NCBI GenBank assembly: GCA_025531455.1
Contig: JAMYHL010000138.1
Coordinates: forward strand, 1-49,704
Direction of reading: 5' to 3'
DNA from: Apiotrichum sp. Y4204
Taxonomy: Eukaryota > Basidiomycota > Tremellomycetes > Trichosporonales > Trichosporonaceae
Length of the DNA: 49,704 nt
Shown: one piece after another, positions 11,595 to 23,193 of the stretch
Numbering within the stretch: position 1 is the first letter of the stretch
How the letters are laid out: each line of letters begins with the position of its first letter
Program-made: the position numbers and the translations under genes
The notes under the pieces: generated by a model
Told to the model about the DNA's origin: nothing
Seen by the model: only the letters and a program-made list of their open reading frames with translations
Databases searched by the model: none

Positions 11595-13000
11595 CTAGAA
11601 GTCCTCGTCGAGGGTGAAGGCCCGCTTGGCGGATGCCTCCTCGGATGACTGGCCGATGGCCTGGTTGACACCAGACTTGGCATAGGCCGACACGCGCGAC
11701 TCGAAGAAGTTGGCCTTGCCTTGCAGAGAGATCATCTCCATAAAGTCGAAGGGATTCGTCGAGTTGTAGATCTTGTCGTTGCCAAGAGCGACGAGCAGAC
11801 GGTCGGCGACGAACTCAATGTATTGGCACATGAGACCGGCGTTCATACCGATGAGCGACACGGGGAGCGCCTCGGTAAGGAACTCCTGTTCAATCTTGAC
11901 GGCCTCGCGGATAATCTTCTCAATGAGGTTGGGGTGCGGGCGACGGCGGAGATGGGTGAAAAGCAGACAGGCAAAGTCGGTGTGGAGACCCTCGTCACGC
12001 GAGATGAGCTCGTTGGAGAAAGTGAGGCCGGGCATGAGGCCACGCTTCTTGAGCCAGAAGATCGAGGCAAACGAGCCAGAGAAAAAGATACCCTCGACGG
12101 CGGCGAACGCAATGAGGCGCTCAGCAAAGGACGAGCGCTCGTCGGAAATCCAACGGAGGGCCCAGTCGGCCTTCTTCTTGATGCAGGGGATGGTCTCGAT
12201 GGCCTTGAAGAGGTACTGCCGGCGGGCGTTGTCACGAATGTAGGTGTCGATGAGGAGAGAGTAGGTCTCGGAGTGAATGTTCTCCCTGAACAAGGTCAGC
12301 CATTGTCATGTGAAGCGCCACGCGTTGGGAAGACCTCCAGCATTGGTACTCACATCATGATCTGGAAACCGTAGAAGGTCTTGGCCTCGGCAATCTGGAC
12401 CTCGGAGCAGAAGCGCTCGACGAGGTTCTCATTGACAATGCCGTCGGACTGCACATGTCAGCTTGGGATCCAAGGTATGATTGCTAACTCACGGCAGCAA
12501 AGAAGGCAAGGACGTGCTCAATGAAGTAGCGCTCGTTGTCGTTGAGCTTGTTGTCCCAGTCGTGGAGGTCAGGAGCGAGGTTGATCTCCTCAGCAGTCCA
12601 GAACGAAGCCTGAGCCTTCTTGTAGAACTGCCAGATCTGCGATGTCAGCATGATATCCGACATTCGAAAAAAGGGCATACGATCACGGCCAGCGACATAG
12701 GACACGTACCTCGCGGTAGCGGATAGGGAAGAGCACAAAACGGTCGTTCGACTCCTTGAGAATGGGCTCATCCTCCTGCTCGCAGTGGATGTCACCAACA
12801 AAGCGCTTGCGAAGCTCGGCATCAGTGGGCTTGGGCTCCTGGATGACGACCTTCTTGACGGGAGCGGCGCCATCGGCCTCGGCGGCGGCGGCAGCCTTGA
12901 GCTTAGCCATGAGGTTGGGCTCTACGGACTTTTTCGGCGTGTTGATGTCCATGTTCTGGAGGGCGGACGCGGCGACCTTGGACGGAGTGACGGTGGCCAT
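11595..13000 (-). CDS. RNR2: Ribonucleoside-diphosphate reductase small subunit (R2)
   Basis: Provides the diiron-tyrosyl radical cofactor of class Ia ribonucleotide reductase, which makes dNTPs. Exons 13000-12710, 12636-12493, 12448-12354 and 12285-11595 total 1221 nt (406 residues), in frame. Visible features are the initial iron-ligand region FWTAEEINL, the Glu/His helix [22 protein letters not shown], the radical-tyrosine segment [15 protein letters not shown], the later ligand region [15 protein letters not shown], and the C-terminal tail FTLDEDF, which docks on the large subunit. The alanine-rich N-terminal extension (about residues 28-45) is typical of fungal R2. Key residues fit the catalytic Rnr2 type rather than the inactive Rnr4 type. 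The gene is head to head with MSH6 and shares its MCB-rich promoter, consistent with S-phase induction. Confidence 0.98.
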
Positions 13001-13196
13001 TGTGGTTTGGTAGTGGGAGAAGGAGCAGGGAGCAAGGGCAAGGGTGGACTGATGAAGAGAAGACGGCAGAGTCTAGCGTAGCTTGCACGCAAGAGAGGAT
13101 AGTTGGTTTAGAGGACAGACGCGTGTGGTGGAGATGAGAGGATATGAGAAGATGAGGAAAGAGGAAGAGAGGAGAATAATGCGACGCGACGAGGTG

Positions 13197-13204
13197 TATA
13201 TATA
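13197..13204 (-). promoter_or_regulatory. Candidate TATA box of RNR2
   Basis: TATATATA about 195 bp upstream of the RNR2 start codon, followed on the minus strand by the purine/pyrimidine-biased leader. The motif is palindromic, so direction is inferred only from its closeness to RNR2. Confidence 0.4.
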
Positions 13205-13327
13205 CGTGTGTGTGACTGTGTGCAGTTACAGTACGTGTGGGGAGTAGAGTGGGAAAGCAAGGGGGAACGCGTCGTGTCGATGCAACGCAATGTACAGAGC
13301 GAAAAAAGCAGACGCGCGCGGGGCGAA

Positions 13328-13399
13328 GGGGGGGGGGGGGGTAAGAGGAGAGGACGGTCTGTGTGACGCGCCTCGTATCAAATGGCACACACACACACA
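13328..13399. repeat. G-homopolymer run and (CA)n tract in the RNR2 upstream region
   Basis: A run of about 14 G (13328-13341) and a CA microsatellite (13386-13399) lie within the shared promoter, upstream of the RNR2 start. Confidence 0.85.
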
Positions 13400-14485
13400 T
13401 CCCATGTACCCAGCCTGCTGTATTTGCCTCTTTTGGCACAAATGGATGAGGGCGCGTCACGCACCACACTCATCCCACAATCTCACACCCATACACTCAG
13501 AGCACAGATGCACACGCAAAGGGCCACAAGCGCTGAACCGACGCGCTTTTTTTTTCCCCTTTTTGCGCGAGCTTGAATTGACCAGGGGCAAAGGTAATGT
13601 TTGCAGGCTAGTCTTTGCCCTCTGCTCCCATGCCTTGTCGGCCGGAACGGATGCGTTTGAATGGCTAAAAGTCACGTGATAAAACGCGCCTTGGCGGTGA
13701 TCCAGTATTCTGGTTGGTCAGTCGCCAAAGGGGACCCCGAAAGAAAAATAATAAAAGCACGACGCGTCAACCTTCGTCAACCACCCTGGTAATTACATAA
13801 TCAAGTTACCCTGGCCCAGCCATCTGCTTTCCCACCTTTCCCACACCCCTTCGGATGGGCTCACCCGACTTGAGGTGGGCCCAGTGCGCTGGTTGCTCCA
13901 GTGCTGCCCTTTTGATAATGACGTTGTGTGATTGTGCTTTTGCAGCTTTGCAGTACAGGTGTGCACAAGGTGAAAAGGAACGCGACGCGTTCTCTCCTAT
14001 TCTGCCCCTATTCTGCCGTTTTACCACTTGGTCACGACTCTCACATCACGACGCTCTGTGCAGACGTGCAGACGCGCAGACACGACGCGTTCCTCGAGGA
14101 CTGAGCACGGCGCCAACAACGCGTGGTCCACCCGACCAGACTGTTCGACGTTTGACTGTTAGCTGTTAGGGTACTCCCTCGTTTTTGGTTCCATCCTCCT
14201 CATTCACCTGTGACCTGGTTACCGATTTGGTGTCGAAAGATTTCACCGCTTCCGACGTCCGACGCGTTGCGTTCAAGAGTGTACCCAGTTGAGTGAACCC
14301 TTGTTCTCCCATACCGGGATTGCTTTCCTCTTCATGCTCTTCACATCGGATCATCGGCCGACATAGTCATTGTCATTTCTTTCTCCTTGAGCCAGGCAAA
14401 CGACCATCTCCCCTTGGCCACTTCATCGTCCTTTGTCATCCTTCACACTCCAAACCATCACTCACTTTTCGAGCCTTACGTCGTC

Positions 14486-17400
14486 ATGGCCAAGCCCGAG
14501 AGCAAGGGGTGAGTCGGTACAGTCACGTCTAGTCACGTCCAGTCATGCTGACGAGGAAGACAACGTCAGTCGACGCTTGCCTCGTTCTTTGGGGCGCCAA
14601 AGAAAGGTCTTCCCTCATCGCAGGCGCCCGCCTCGTCACCGTTGACAAAGTCAAACTCGAATGCGACGCCCCGCTCCACCACGACGGCAGCGAGGAAGGC
14701 CGCAACCACTCGGCCTTCCTCGACATCCAAGCCACGCATTTCTCATTCATCTTCATCCCCAGCCTCTTCACTTCGTACACCACCATCAGACCCTCCGGTA
14801 TCATCCCCTCTCGTCCGCCGCCGCCAACCTCGTATTGTTACTGTTGATAGCGACGACGACCAAGACGACTTGAGCCCACCACCTCTCGAGATTGTCTCAA
14901 AGAAGGCAAACGTCCAGACAGCACCGCCGAAGGACATGCCGCCTGTCACCCCAACCGCACCTGTGAACGACGAAAGCATGGACGTAGACGAGTCTCCATT
15001 CCTGCCTGTGAGATCACATACTGAGGAATTGTGCTGATACAAGACGCGTCGAGCCAAGCGCAAGGCTGTCGTATACGCCGAATCCGATTCTGACTCTGGC
15101 AGCGATGTTCCTGTCACCAATGCCAGGAAGCCTCGCAAGAGCCTAAGGGCCGACGATGACGATGATGACGACTTTGTCTTTGACGAGGCTGAAGACGCAG
15201 CTCTTGGTGAGCTCTTTCCTTGGCTGGGTACGTCCTAACACTTAGCTGCTGCCGCAGACGCGTATGAGGCTACCATGGCCTCTGAAGCGCCGTCTCCTTC
15301 GCCTTCCATTACCTCTATTCACTCGCCCATAAAGAAATCTGGAAAGAGGTCGTTCAAGGACAAGCCGTTTGCTGCTCCCAAAGCAACAGCAAAGAAGTCA
15401 ACGACCTCATGGCTTGATGGAGCGGCATCATCATCGACGTCTCGCCCTCCCTCTAAACCCCTCTCGCGTGAAGGCTCGTCTGGGAAGAACGACTCTTCCA
15501 ACTTTTTGCTCACCGCTGCTGAACGCAAAAAGCTCCAAGCCAAGGAGGAGAAGCGCGAGAACGAGCAGTGCTTTGACTTCCTCATTGATATCAAGGACAA
15601 AGATGGCAATCGCCCCGATGACCCAGACTACGACCCACGCACCATCTTCATTCCGCGCTCCTCATGGGCCACGTTCACACCGTTTGAGAAACAGTTTTGG
15701 GAGATCAAACAGAACCATTACGACACGGTACTCTTCTTCCAAAAGGGCAAGTTTTACGAGCTCTACGAGAACGACGCGATGATCGGCCACCAAGAGTTTG
15801 ACCTGAAGCTCACCGACCGCGTCAAGATGAAGATGGTGAGCCATGGGTGTGAATTGTGCTGATATTCAGGTCGGTGTCCCCGAGCAGTCGTTTGAGTTCT
15901 GGGCAGCAAAGTTCCTTGGCGCTGGCTACAAGGTTGGAAAGGTCGAACAGGCCGAAACGGCGATTGGCATGGAGATGCGCACCAAAGCCGCAAAGTCCGG
16001 GGGCAAGGAGATTGTCCGTCGTGAACTGGCTCAGGTCTTTACGAATGGCACCATCGTTGACGGCACCTACCTCACTACCGACGAGGCCAACCACTGTGTG
16101 GCGGTCAAGGAATGGTCCGATGGCCCCAATGCCAATTCGTCGTTTGGCATTTGCGTCATGGATGCATCCACTGGCGAGTTCAACCTGTCGGCCTTCGACG
16201 ATGACATTTGTCGCACTCGGCTGGAGACCATGTTCCGTCAAATTCGCCCCAAGGAGCTTGTCTTCGCCAAGGGCAATCTCTCAGTGTCAACTACTCGCCT
16301 CCTCCGGAACATTCTGCCTCCCAGCACGCTTTGGCAGTCGTTCAAACCCGAGAAGGAGTTCCTCTCCGTCGACGAAACACTCTCGTCGCTCGAGGGCATC
16401 TTCGGGTCTGAGGAATTGCCTGAAGCTATCTCCGGCATGCTGGACAAGCCTCTCGCCGTGGAGGCGCTAGGCGGTATGCTATTCTATCTCCGTTCTCTCA
16501 ACCTCGACAAGGACCTGATCTCGCAAAAGAACTTCAACATCTATGATCCAATCAAGCAGGGCAAGAACCTTGTTCTTGATGGGCAGACTCTGGGCCACAT
16601 GGAGGTTCTCGTGAACAGTGAAGGCGGCGCCGAGGGCACCCTTCTTCATCTTCTGCAACGCTGCCTCACGCCTTTCGGGAAACGCCTCTTCCGCATCTGG
16701 CTCACTTCCCCACTCAAGGATGCCCGCGCGATCAACGAGCGACTGGACGCTGTGGAGGACCTCATGAACGCTCCTCATTTCTCTGGACAGTTCTCCCAAT
16801 TGTGCAAGAACTTGCCCGACCTTGAGCGTCTCATTTCTCGTATCCATGCTGGGAGTGTCAAGCAAAACGATTTCTTGAAGGTTGTCAACAACTTTACAAG
16901 GATCCAAGAGACCATTGAGCGTTTAACCGAGGTCTCCGAAGAGTTCGCCTCCGCGAGTGTTCGTGGCCTTCTTCGCGCTGCGCCAGACCTGCAAGCCAAC
17001 CTCAAGCACATCCGCTCCATGTACAATGTCGAGCAGGATGAGAAGACGATTGCAATCCTTCCCAACCCCGGCGCCGACGAGGAATGTGACAATGCGGACG
17101 CTGAAATCGCTCGAGTCGAGGATGAACTGGACCAGCTTCTGCGACAGGCAAAGAAGGCTACTGGGGCCAAAGATATCTCCTTTTGGCACAGCGCTCAAGG
17201 CAACAAGGAAATCTACCAGATCCAAGTGCCGGCAAGCACCAAAGTGCCTCGCGACTGGACCAAATGTGGGGGTACAAAGGTGGGTGAAAAGCCAACCATA
17301 CGATGTGACTGACAGTAGGCCAACTCTCGTTATTACACACCGGACACGCTTCCTGTTATTCGTGAAATGCAGGAGGCTCGAGAGACCCAATCCATCGCGA

Positions 17401-18497
17401 AAAAGAACTTTTTCCTCCGTTTGTTGGCCGAGTTCGACAAGGACCGTCTCGTGTGGCTCAAGATGATTCGTGTGGTAGCAGAGCTCGACTGTCTTGTCTC
17501 CTTGGCCAAAGCCTCGTACGATATGGACGAGCCCAAGTGCCGCCCGGAGTTTGTCGACTCGGAACAGGCCTTTATCGACTTTGCGGAGCTCCGCCACCCA
17601 TCCATGTGCCTTCAGCGCGACTTCATCCCCAACGACGTGCAGCTTGGCAAGGATGTTGCGCGGACCACGCTTCTCACTGGTCCCAACATGGCTGGTAAGA
17701 GCACTCTTCTTCGCATGACTGCCGCGAGTGTTATCATGGCCCAGATGGGTTGCTACGTCCCGGCCGCGCACGCGAAGCTCAGTCCGATTGATAAGATCCA
17801 GACTCGCATGGGGGCTTATGACAGTGAGTTTCCGTATCACAGACATCGCTCACACCAGACATGTTTGCCAGTGCAAGTACCTTCAAGGTTGAGCTGGACG
17901 AATGTTCCAAGATTCTCCGCGAAGCTGGACCGAGGTCGTTCGTCATCCTTGACGAGTTGGGTCGTGGAACGTCGACGTTCGATGGCATGGCCATCGCCGG
18001 TGCTGTGCTGCATCACTTGTCGACTCACACCCTACCGCTGGGCTTCTTTGCTGTGCGTAACCCTATGAAGCTCTCCGGTGGCACTGTAACTGACTCTCCA
18101 GACCCATTATGGTTCGCTTACCGACGACTTCCAATACCATCCCAACATCCGCAATATGCACATGCAGGTGCATGTGGACGACAACCAGGGTGTCGTTTTC
18201 TTATACAAGCTCATTACTGGGCACGCGGAGTCGTCGCACGGCACGCATGTGGCAAAGCTGGCGGGGGTGCCGCAGAACGTTATCGGCCGTGCCGACGAGG
18301 TCTCAGCCCAGTTCTTCGCCGCATTCCAGGAGAAGTTGACTAGTCGCCGACAGAGCACGCTGCCTTTAACTGTGCAGGCCGACTTTGCCTGGCTCCTGCG
18401 GGTTGCGTCCGGCAAGGCTGAGGAGACAACGGCCACCATTTCTGAGCAGCTGGACATCGTGCGCCGTGCCGCTGCGGCCTTCGGTGTTTCGGCTTGA
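14486..18497 (+). CDS. MSH6: DNA mismatch repair ATPase MutS homologue 6
   Basis: Partner of MSH2 in MutS-alpha, which recognises base mismatches and small loops. About 1,230 residues in eight or nine exons. Exon 1 is only 23 nt (14486-14508); splicing to 14560 produces a PCNA-interacting box QSTLASFF at residues 11-18. A disordered acidic/basic linker follows (to about residue 290). Mismatch-binding domain: [13 protein letters not shown] (about 15751-15784) carries the MSH6 Phe-x-Glu motif. The connector, lever and clamp run through 15870-17290. ATPase: Walker [15 protein letters not shown] (about 17678-17719), then Walker B and signature [14 protein letters not shown] (about 17945-17986), then [14 protein letters not shown] across the last intron. 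Introns after 15001 and 15835, near 17278, and at 17822 and 18053 all restore conserved sequence. It ends in ...AAAFGVSA with TGA at 18495. Confidence 0.97.
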
Positions 18498-19260
18498 AGA
18501 AAGGGGGCGGGGCCGGGGGGGGGGGGAAAAACTAGACGAAGCAGTGTCTGGCGAGCATGATAACATGGCAGGTTGTATTTGTGAGGTGTATTATATGCAT
18601 GTGCGTAGTTGGACAAGGTGCTCTGCCGCTGCTCGATGACGCCGGTTGTGTGATTGTGGTACGAGAAACTTGCCCTGCTGCGATCCCAGGCAGTTTCAAC
18701 GCCCCGTGTCCTTGGCCGTTGCCTCCAAGAGCACGTGGACAGCGGCAGACAGTCGTCACGATGTGTGCATATAATGGATAAGTATGATGGAAGATGGAGT
18801 CGAATGCAAGTTCACAATCTGACCGGAGATTGACAGGCGGATGAGAATGGCACATCTCTAAGGCTTGGGGGTTCCAGTGGAGCACACACTCGCTGGATGT
18901 CAGGTGCTTCGGAGGTAGCGGAGGTTATCAACAGGCTACTGATGCGGAATGGCTGCGCTGATTACTGTACAGTGAGACCCGCTGACAGAAAACGCGACAT
19001 GATCCTCTATCGCAGATGAGGTGGATGATCGGATGACCACAGAGTGAGACGTAGTCTTGCGATGCTCCTTTCGCTTTATCATCAGTCTGCCCCAACTCTT
19101 CTGCAAAGCCACCAACTCTCCTGCTGAACTCTGCGCTGCTTTCATGCATGGGCGATTGTAGGGATATCATGGGGTACCTCGCCTCGAAGGAGGCGGACCA
19201 AATACTGCATCTACTAACCGTCAAGTAGGCTAGCTATCTTCTACTACGGAACGACATCCT
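18498..19260. other. Convergent 3' intergenic region
   Basis: Between the stops of MSH6 (+) and polyubiquitin (-). It begins with a G-rich tract at 18503-18526. The remainder has no protein-like open frame and should hold the two 3' UTRs. Confidence 0.7.
18503..18526 (+). repeat. G-rich tract, possible G-quadruplex, just after the MSH6 stop
   Basis: Runs of 5, 4 and 12 G separated by one or two C begin 6 nt after the MSH6 stop codon, on the sense strand, so they would be part of the MSH6 3' UTR. Confidence 0.7.
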
Positions 19261-20513
<1,253 letters not shown>

Positions 20514-22249
20514 GGTGTTGGAAGTTTGCGAGGACGACGAAGTGCGGGTTGTACAGATGTCTGGATTATTGAATGTTGTACCAGGTCGAGTGGAGCGGAA
20601 GGCGTCAGCATTTAAACAGAGCGGGGGTCAAGGGTCTGCGGAATAAGGGAAGGGGGGAATTGGGTGGCAAACCAAGCCCAAGCAGTCCAGCGGCCCATCC
20701 ATTGCGGTGCAGTCCCCGAACGTGCTAGAAAGTAGCGTGGGGGAAGAATCATAGTTGAAACTGAACCGTGGATGGCATGGATGGCAGGGCAACGTCGGGG
20801 GGTGGGGGGGTGACGCTGGTTGGTGTTGTTGCTCGACCGCGAGTCCGGTGGCAAACAGGGCAATGATGACACTTTTGCGGGGAAACCCTGCATGGTGGCG
20901 ACAAGCGCGGGAGTGGGAGATGATAAGAGTGGTATGAATGCTCACCTGTTGTTTGACTGGAAGACAGACGGAGAGAGACGAAAGGGTGAGAGAGTAGTAG
21001 TGGTGGATGGAGAGAAAGGAAGATGAGGATAGATTGCTGGTGCAGTAGATATATGTATGCTTGGGCAGTGAGTGGTGCTAGTGGTGTCCGGGGGGAGGTG
21101 TGACGTGGGAGCTGGGGGGTGGGGTGGGGTGATGAGTAATGGGGGATGTGGGATGTGGGGGGGTGCGGGTGCGGGTGCGGGCGTAGAAGCGGTGTTACGT
21201 GTACGTGTGTGTGTGTTGTGTGCGTACCTGGGGGTGGCCAGTGCAAGCAGTTGCCGCCTGCGGTTGCGCAGCTGGTCCGGGTCCGGGCCTTTTCGGTGCA
21301 ACTGCGAGTCGGACACATCCGGCATTAGAAGTGGGAAAGCCACCATGGCTTACATAATGTAACAACAAAATTGTGCGCATTCGGCACATACCACATGGCT
21401 GTGGCTCTTGAGAAATGTGAAGTATACGTAAGCACAAACAAGCAAAACGATCTGCTTCCGTCGCTGCTCTTGTCCACCAGCACACATTTCCATTGCCGCA
21501 TTGATGCTCACCCAAGGCAGGCAGGCGTTAGGCTCCTCTTCCTCTCTCGCCACCCAGGCTAAATCACTAGGCCCAGCGCCCAGCGTGCCCAGCTGCAGAC
21601 TGGCCCCACACTGCACACTGCGCACACCACGCTGTGCGCGTCTGACGATCGAACACACCCCGTCCTCGTCGTCTTTGTCGGCCTCGTCCTCCATTGATTC
21701 ATCCTTTACATCGTTTTCCTCATCTCCATCACCGCGTTTTCCCCTCCCTCCCCCGTCTCTCTCGTTCTCGTCTCTGATCCTCTCGCTCTCTTCCGCGCTC
21801 TCTTTTCTCTGTCATCACATCTCACATCTCTCCCTCTCAAGCCCTTCCTATCCTAGCAATCCTGAGCGTGCTCACAGGCCACGTTCTCCTCTCATTCCTC
21901 GGCCGCGCCCCTTCCTAATTGCGCATCTTGCATCTGTTACTGCATTCGTCCGCTCATCAGACCCCCCTCAAACACAAACCCACCATTCTATTACATTTTG
22001 ATCTAGTAGTACTACTTCTACCCCTGTCGTCCACACACACCACGACAAGAATAACAACCAACATCATCAACACTTTCTTCCTCGTCGATCGCACCGACAT
22101 CCACTCCTCAACAGACACCCCAAGCCCGCAGCATTCATTCTTGCAGATACGCTCCCCATATCAACACGAACTGTCCTCACGAGACGATATCAACGCCGTC
22201 TCCACAACCATCTCGAACTTGACCATTAGGCATTTGTTATTGTATCAAA
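20514..22249. promoter_or_regulatory. Divergent promoter region of polyubiquitin and the R3HCC1-like gene
   Basis: 1.7 kb between start codons. The polyubiquitin side holds G-rich tracts (21115-21181) and a TATA-like GATATATG near 21047; a GTGAGC donor-like site on the minus strand near 20945 suggests a 5' UTR intron, not proven. From about 21660 the plus strand is CT-rich with many TCTC/CACA stretches, typical of the long leader of the gene at 22250. Open frames here look like leader sequence, not protein. Confidence 0.55.
21157..21181 (+). repeat. GGGTGC tandem repeat, G-quadruplex candidate
   Basis: A G7 run is followed by three TGCGGG units, giving four G-triplets with 3-nt loops; a second G-rich cluster lies at about 21115-21130. 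Located upstream of the polyubiquitin gene. Confidence 0.7.
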
Positions 22250-23193
22250 ATGTCCATCTCTCTTCCTAACGGGACCATGCTGGCCGCTCCCTCCGCGCAG
22301 CCCCAGATCTCGGCAGCTGTGACACGCATCCTCCATCTCGCCAACTTCTCTCCAGAGTATGCATCTCCTCAACTGCACTTGGACGCTTTACTGATTTGTC
22401 CAGAATCAAGACTCGCGACATACAGTCGATTTTTAAGGAGTGGGAGTCCGAGCGCGGCGGGTTCCGTATCAAATGGCTTGACGATGTAAATGCCATGGTC
22501 GTTTTCGCGGACGCCGGCGTCGGTGCGTGAACGCCTGTCCAGTTTGTTGTTGACTTTATAGCGAAACGCGCTTATCTCAATCTCATCCTCAACCCTCCCC
22601 CTTCGATGCCCGCTCCTGCCACTATTCGCCCCTACGACCGTCCAGACGCGGCACAAGTGATTCAATCGCTGGCCGCCCGCGCAATGGGTCATCGCTCTAC
22701 CATGTCTGCTGCCCCCGCGTCTGCCGCTTTCTCTGGTATTTCCCGCGACGAAAGTCTTCGTGGTACGCCTCCTAATTCGGCCGGCCTGAACGGTGGCTTC
22801 AAGATGCCCCTTAACCCCGCATTCTCTTTCGGCGGTGCCTCGAACGGCTCGCGTGGTAACACTGGCCGAGGCTCATTCGGTAGCCATCAGCGGGCAGGCT
22901 CGGGCTCCCAAGCTTGGAATCGCCAGTCACTCAGCGGTGCTCTCGGCTTTGGTGCTAACCCATCACTCGGCGCGGCTCGTCTTCCCACCCATTCCGAGCA
23001 GTCCTCTGGAGGCCCCCCTTCTCGCTCCACGTCGTCTTCTGGCTCCAATGACCCGCTCGTTATTGTAGACAAACATGTGCCTTCGGCACTGGGACGAGGA
23101 TCTCAGAACAAAGCTCGTCGCGAGAGCGTCAGCGCCGACAAAGCCCTCCGTGAGGTCGAAAAGGCTCTTATGAGCGTGGAGGCCCAGGGCTAA
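22250..23193 (+). CDS. R3HCC1/Thc1-like RRM-domain protein
   Basis: Exons 22250-22356, 22404-22522 and 22562-23193 (858 nt) give 285 residues. Residues about 25-110 match the RRM-like domain of metazoan R3HCC1/R3HCC1L and fungal Thc1: ILHLANFSPE, then TRDIQSIFKEW, the core GGFRIKWLDDVNAMVVF, VAKRAYLNLI, a PATIRPYDRPDA stretch in place of a third strand, and an alpha-helical AAQVIQSLAARAMGHRS matching the family's ALGVR-type end. The remaining ~170 residues are Ser/Gly/Asn-rich and look disordered until a short charged C-terminal helix (SADKALREVEKALMSVEAQG). Biochemical role is poorly defined in the family; RNA or protein binding is inferred. It has a long CT-rich leader. Confidence 0.75.

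Larger units (their letters stand above)
13119..14267. promoter_or_regulatory. Array of seven ACGCGT (MCB) elements
   Basis: Perfect ACGCGT hexamers start at 13119, 13267, 13762, 13985, 14085, 14119 and 14262. In ascomycete yeasts this is the core site of the MBF (Mbp1/Swi6) G1/S factor, which controls RNR and DNA-repair genes. The sites are palindromic and could serve both flanking genes. The assignment to MBF in this organism is inference. Confidence 0.75.
13001..14485. promoter_or_regulatory. Shared divergent promoter of RNR2 and MSH6
   Basis: This 1485-bp gap separates the two start codons. It contains seven ACGCGT (MCB) sites, a TATATATA at 13197-13204 (about 195 bp before the RNR2 start), a purine-rich patch (about 13125-13185), a G-run at about 13328-13341, and a CA microsatellite at 13386-13399. 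No protein-coding exon was recognised in it. Confidence 0.8.

Noticed and set aside
16923..17846. 307-codon minus-strand frame
   Set aside because: Lies entirely antisense to MSH6 exons with strongly conserved sense translation.
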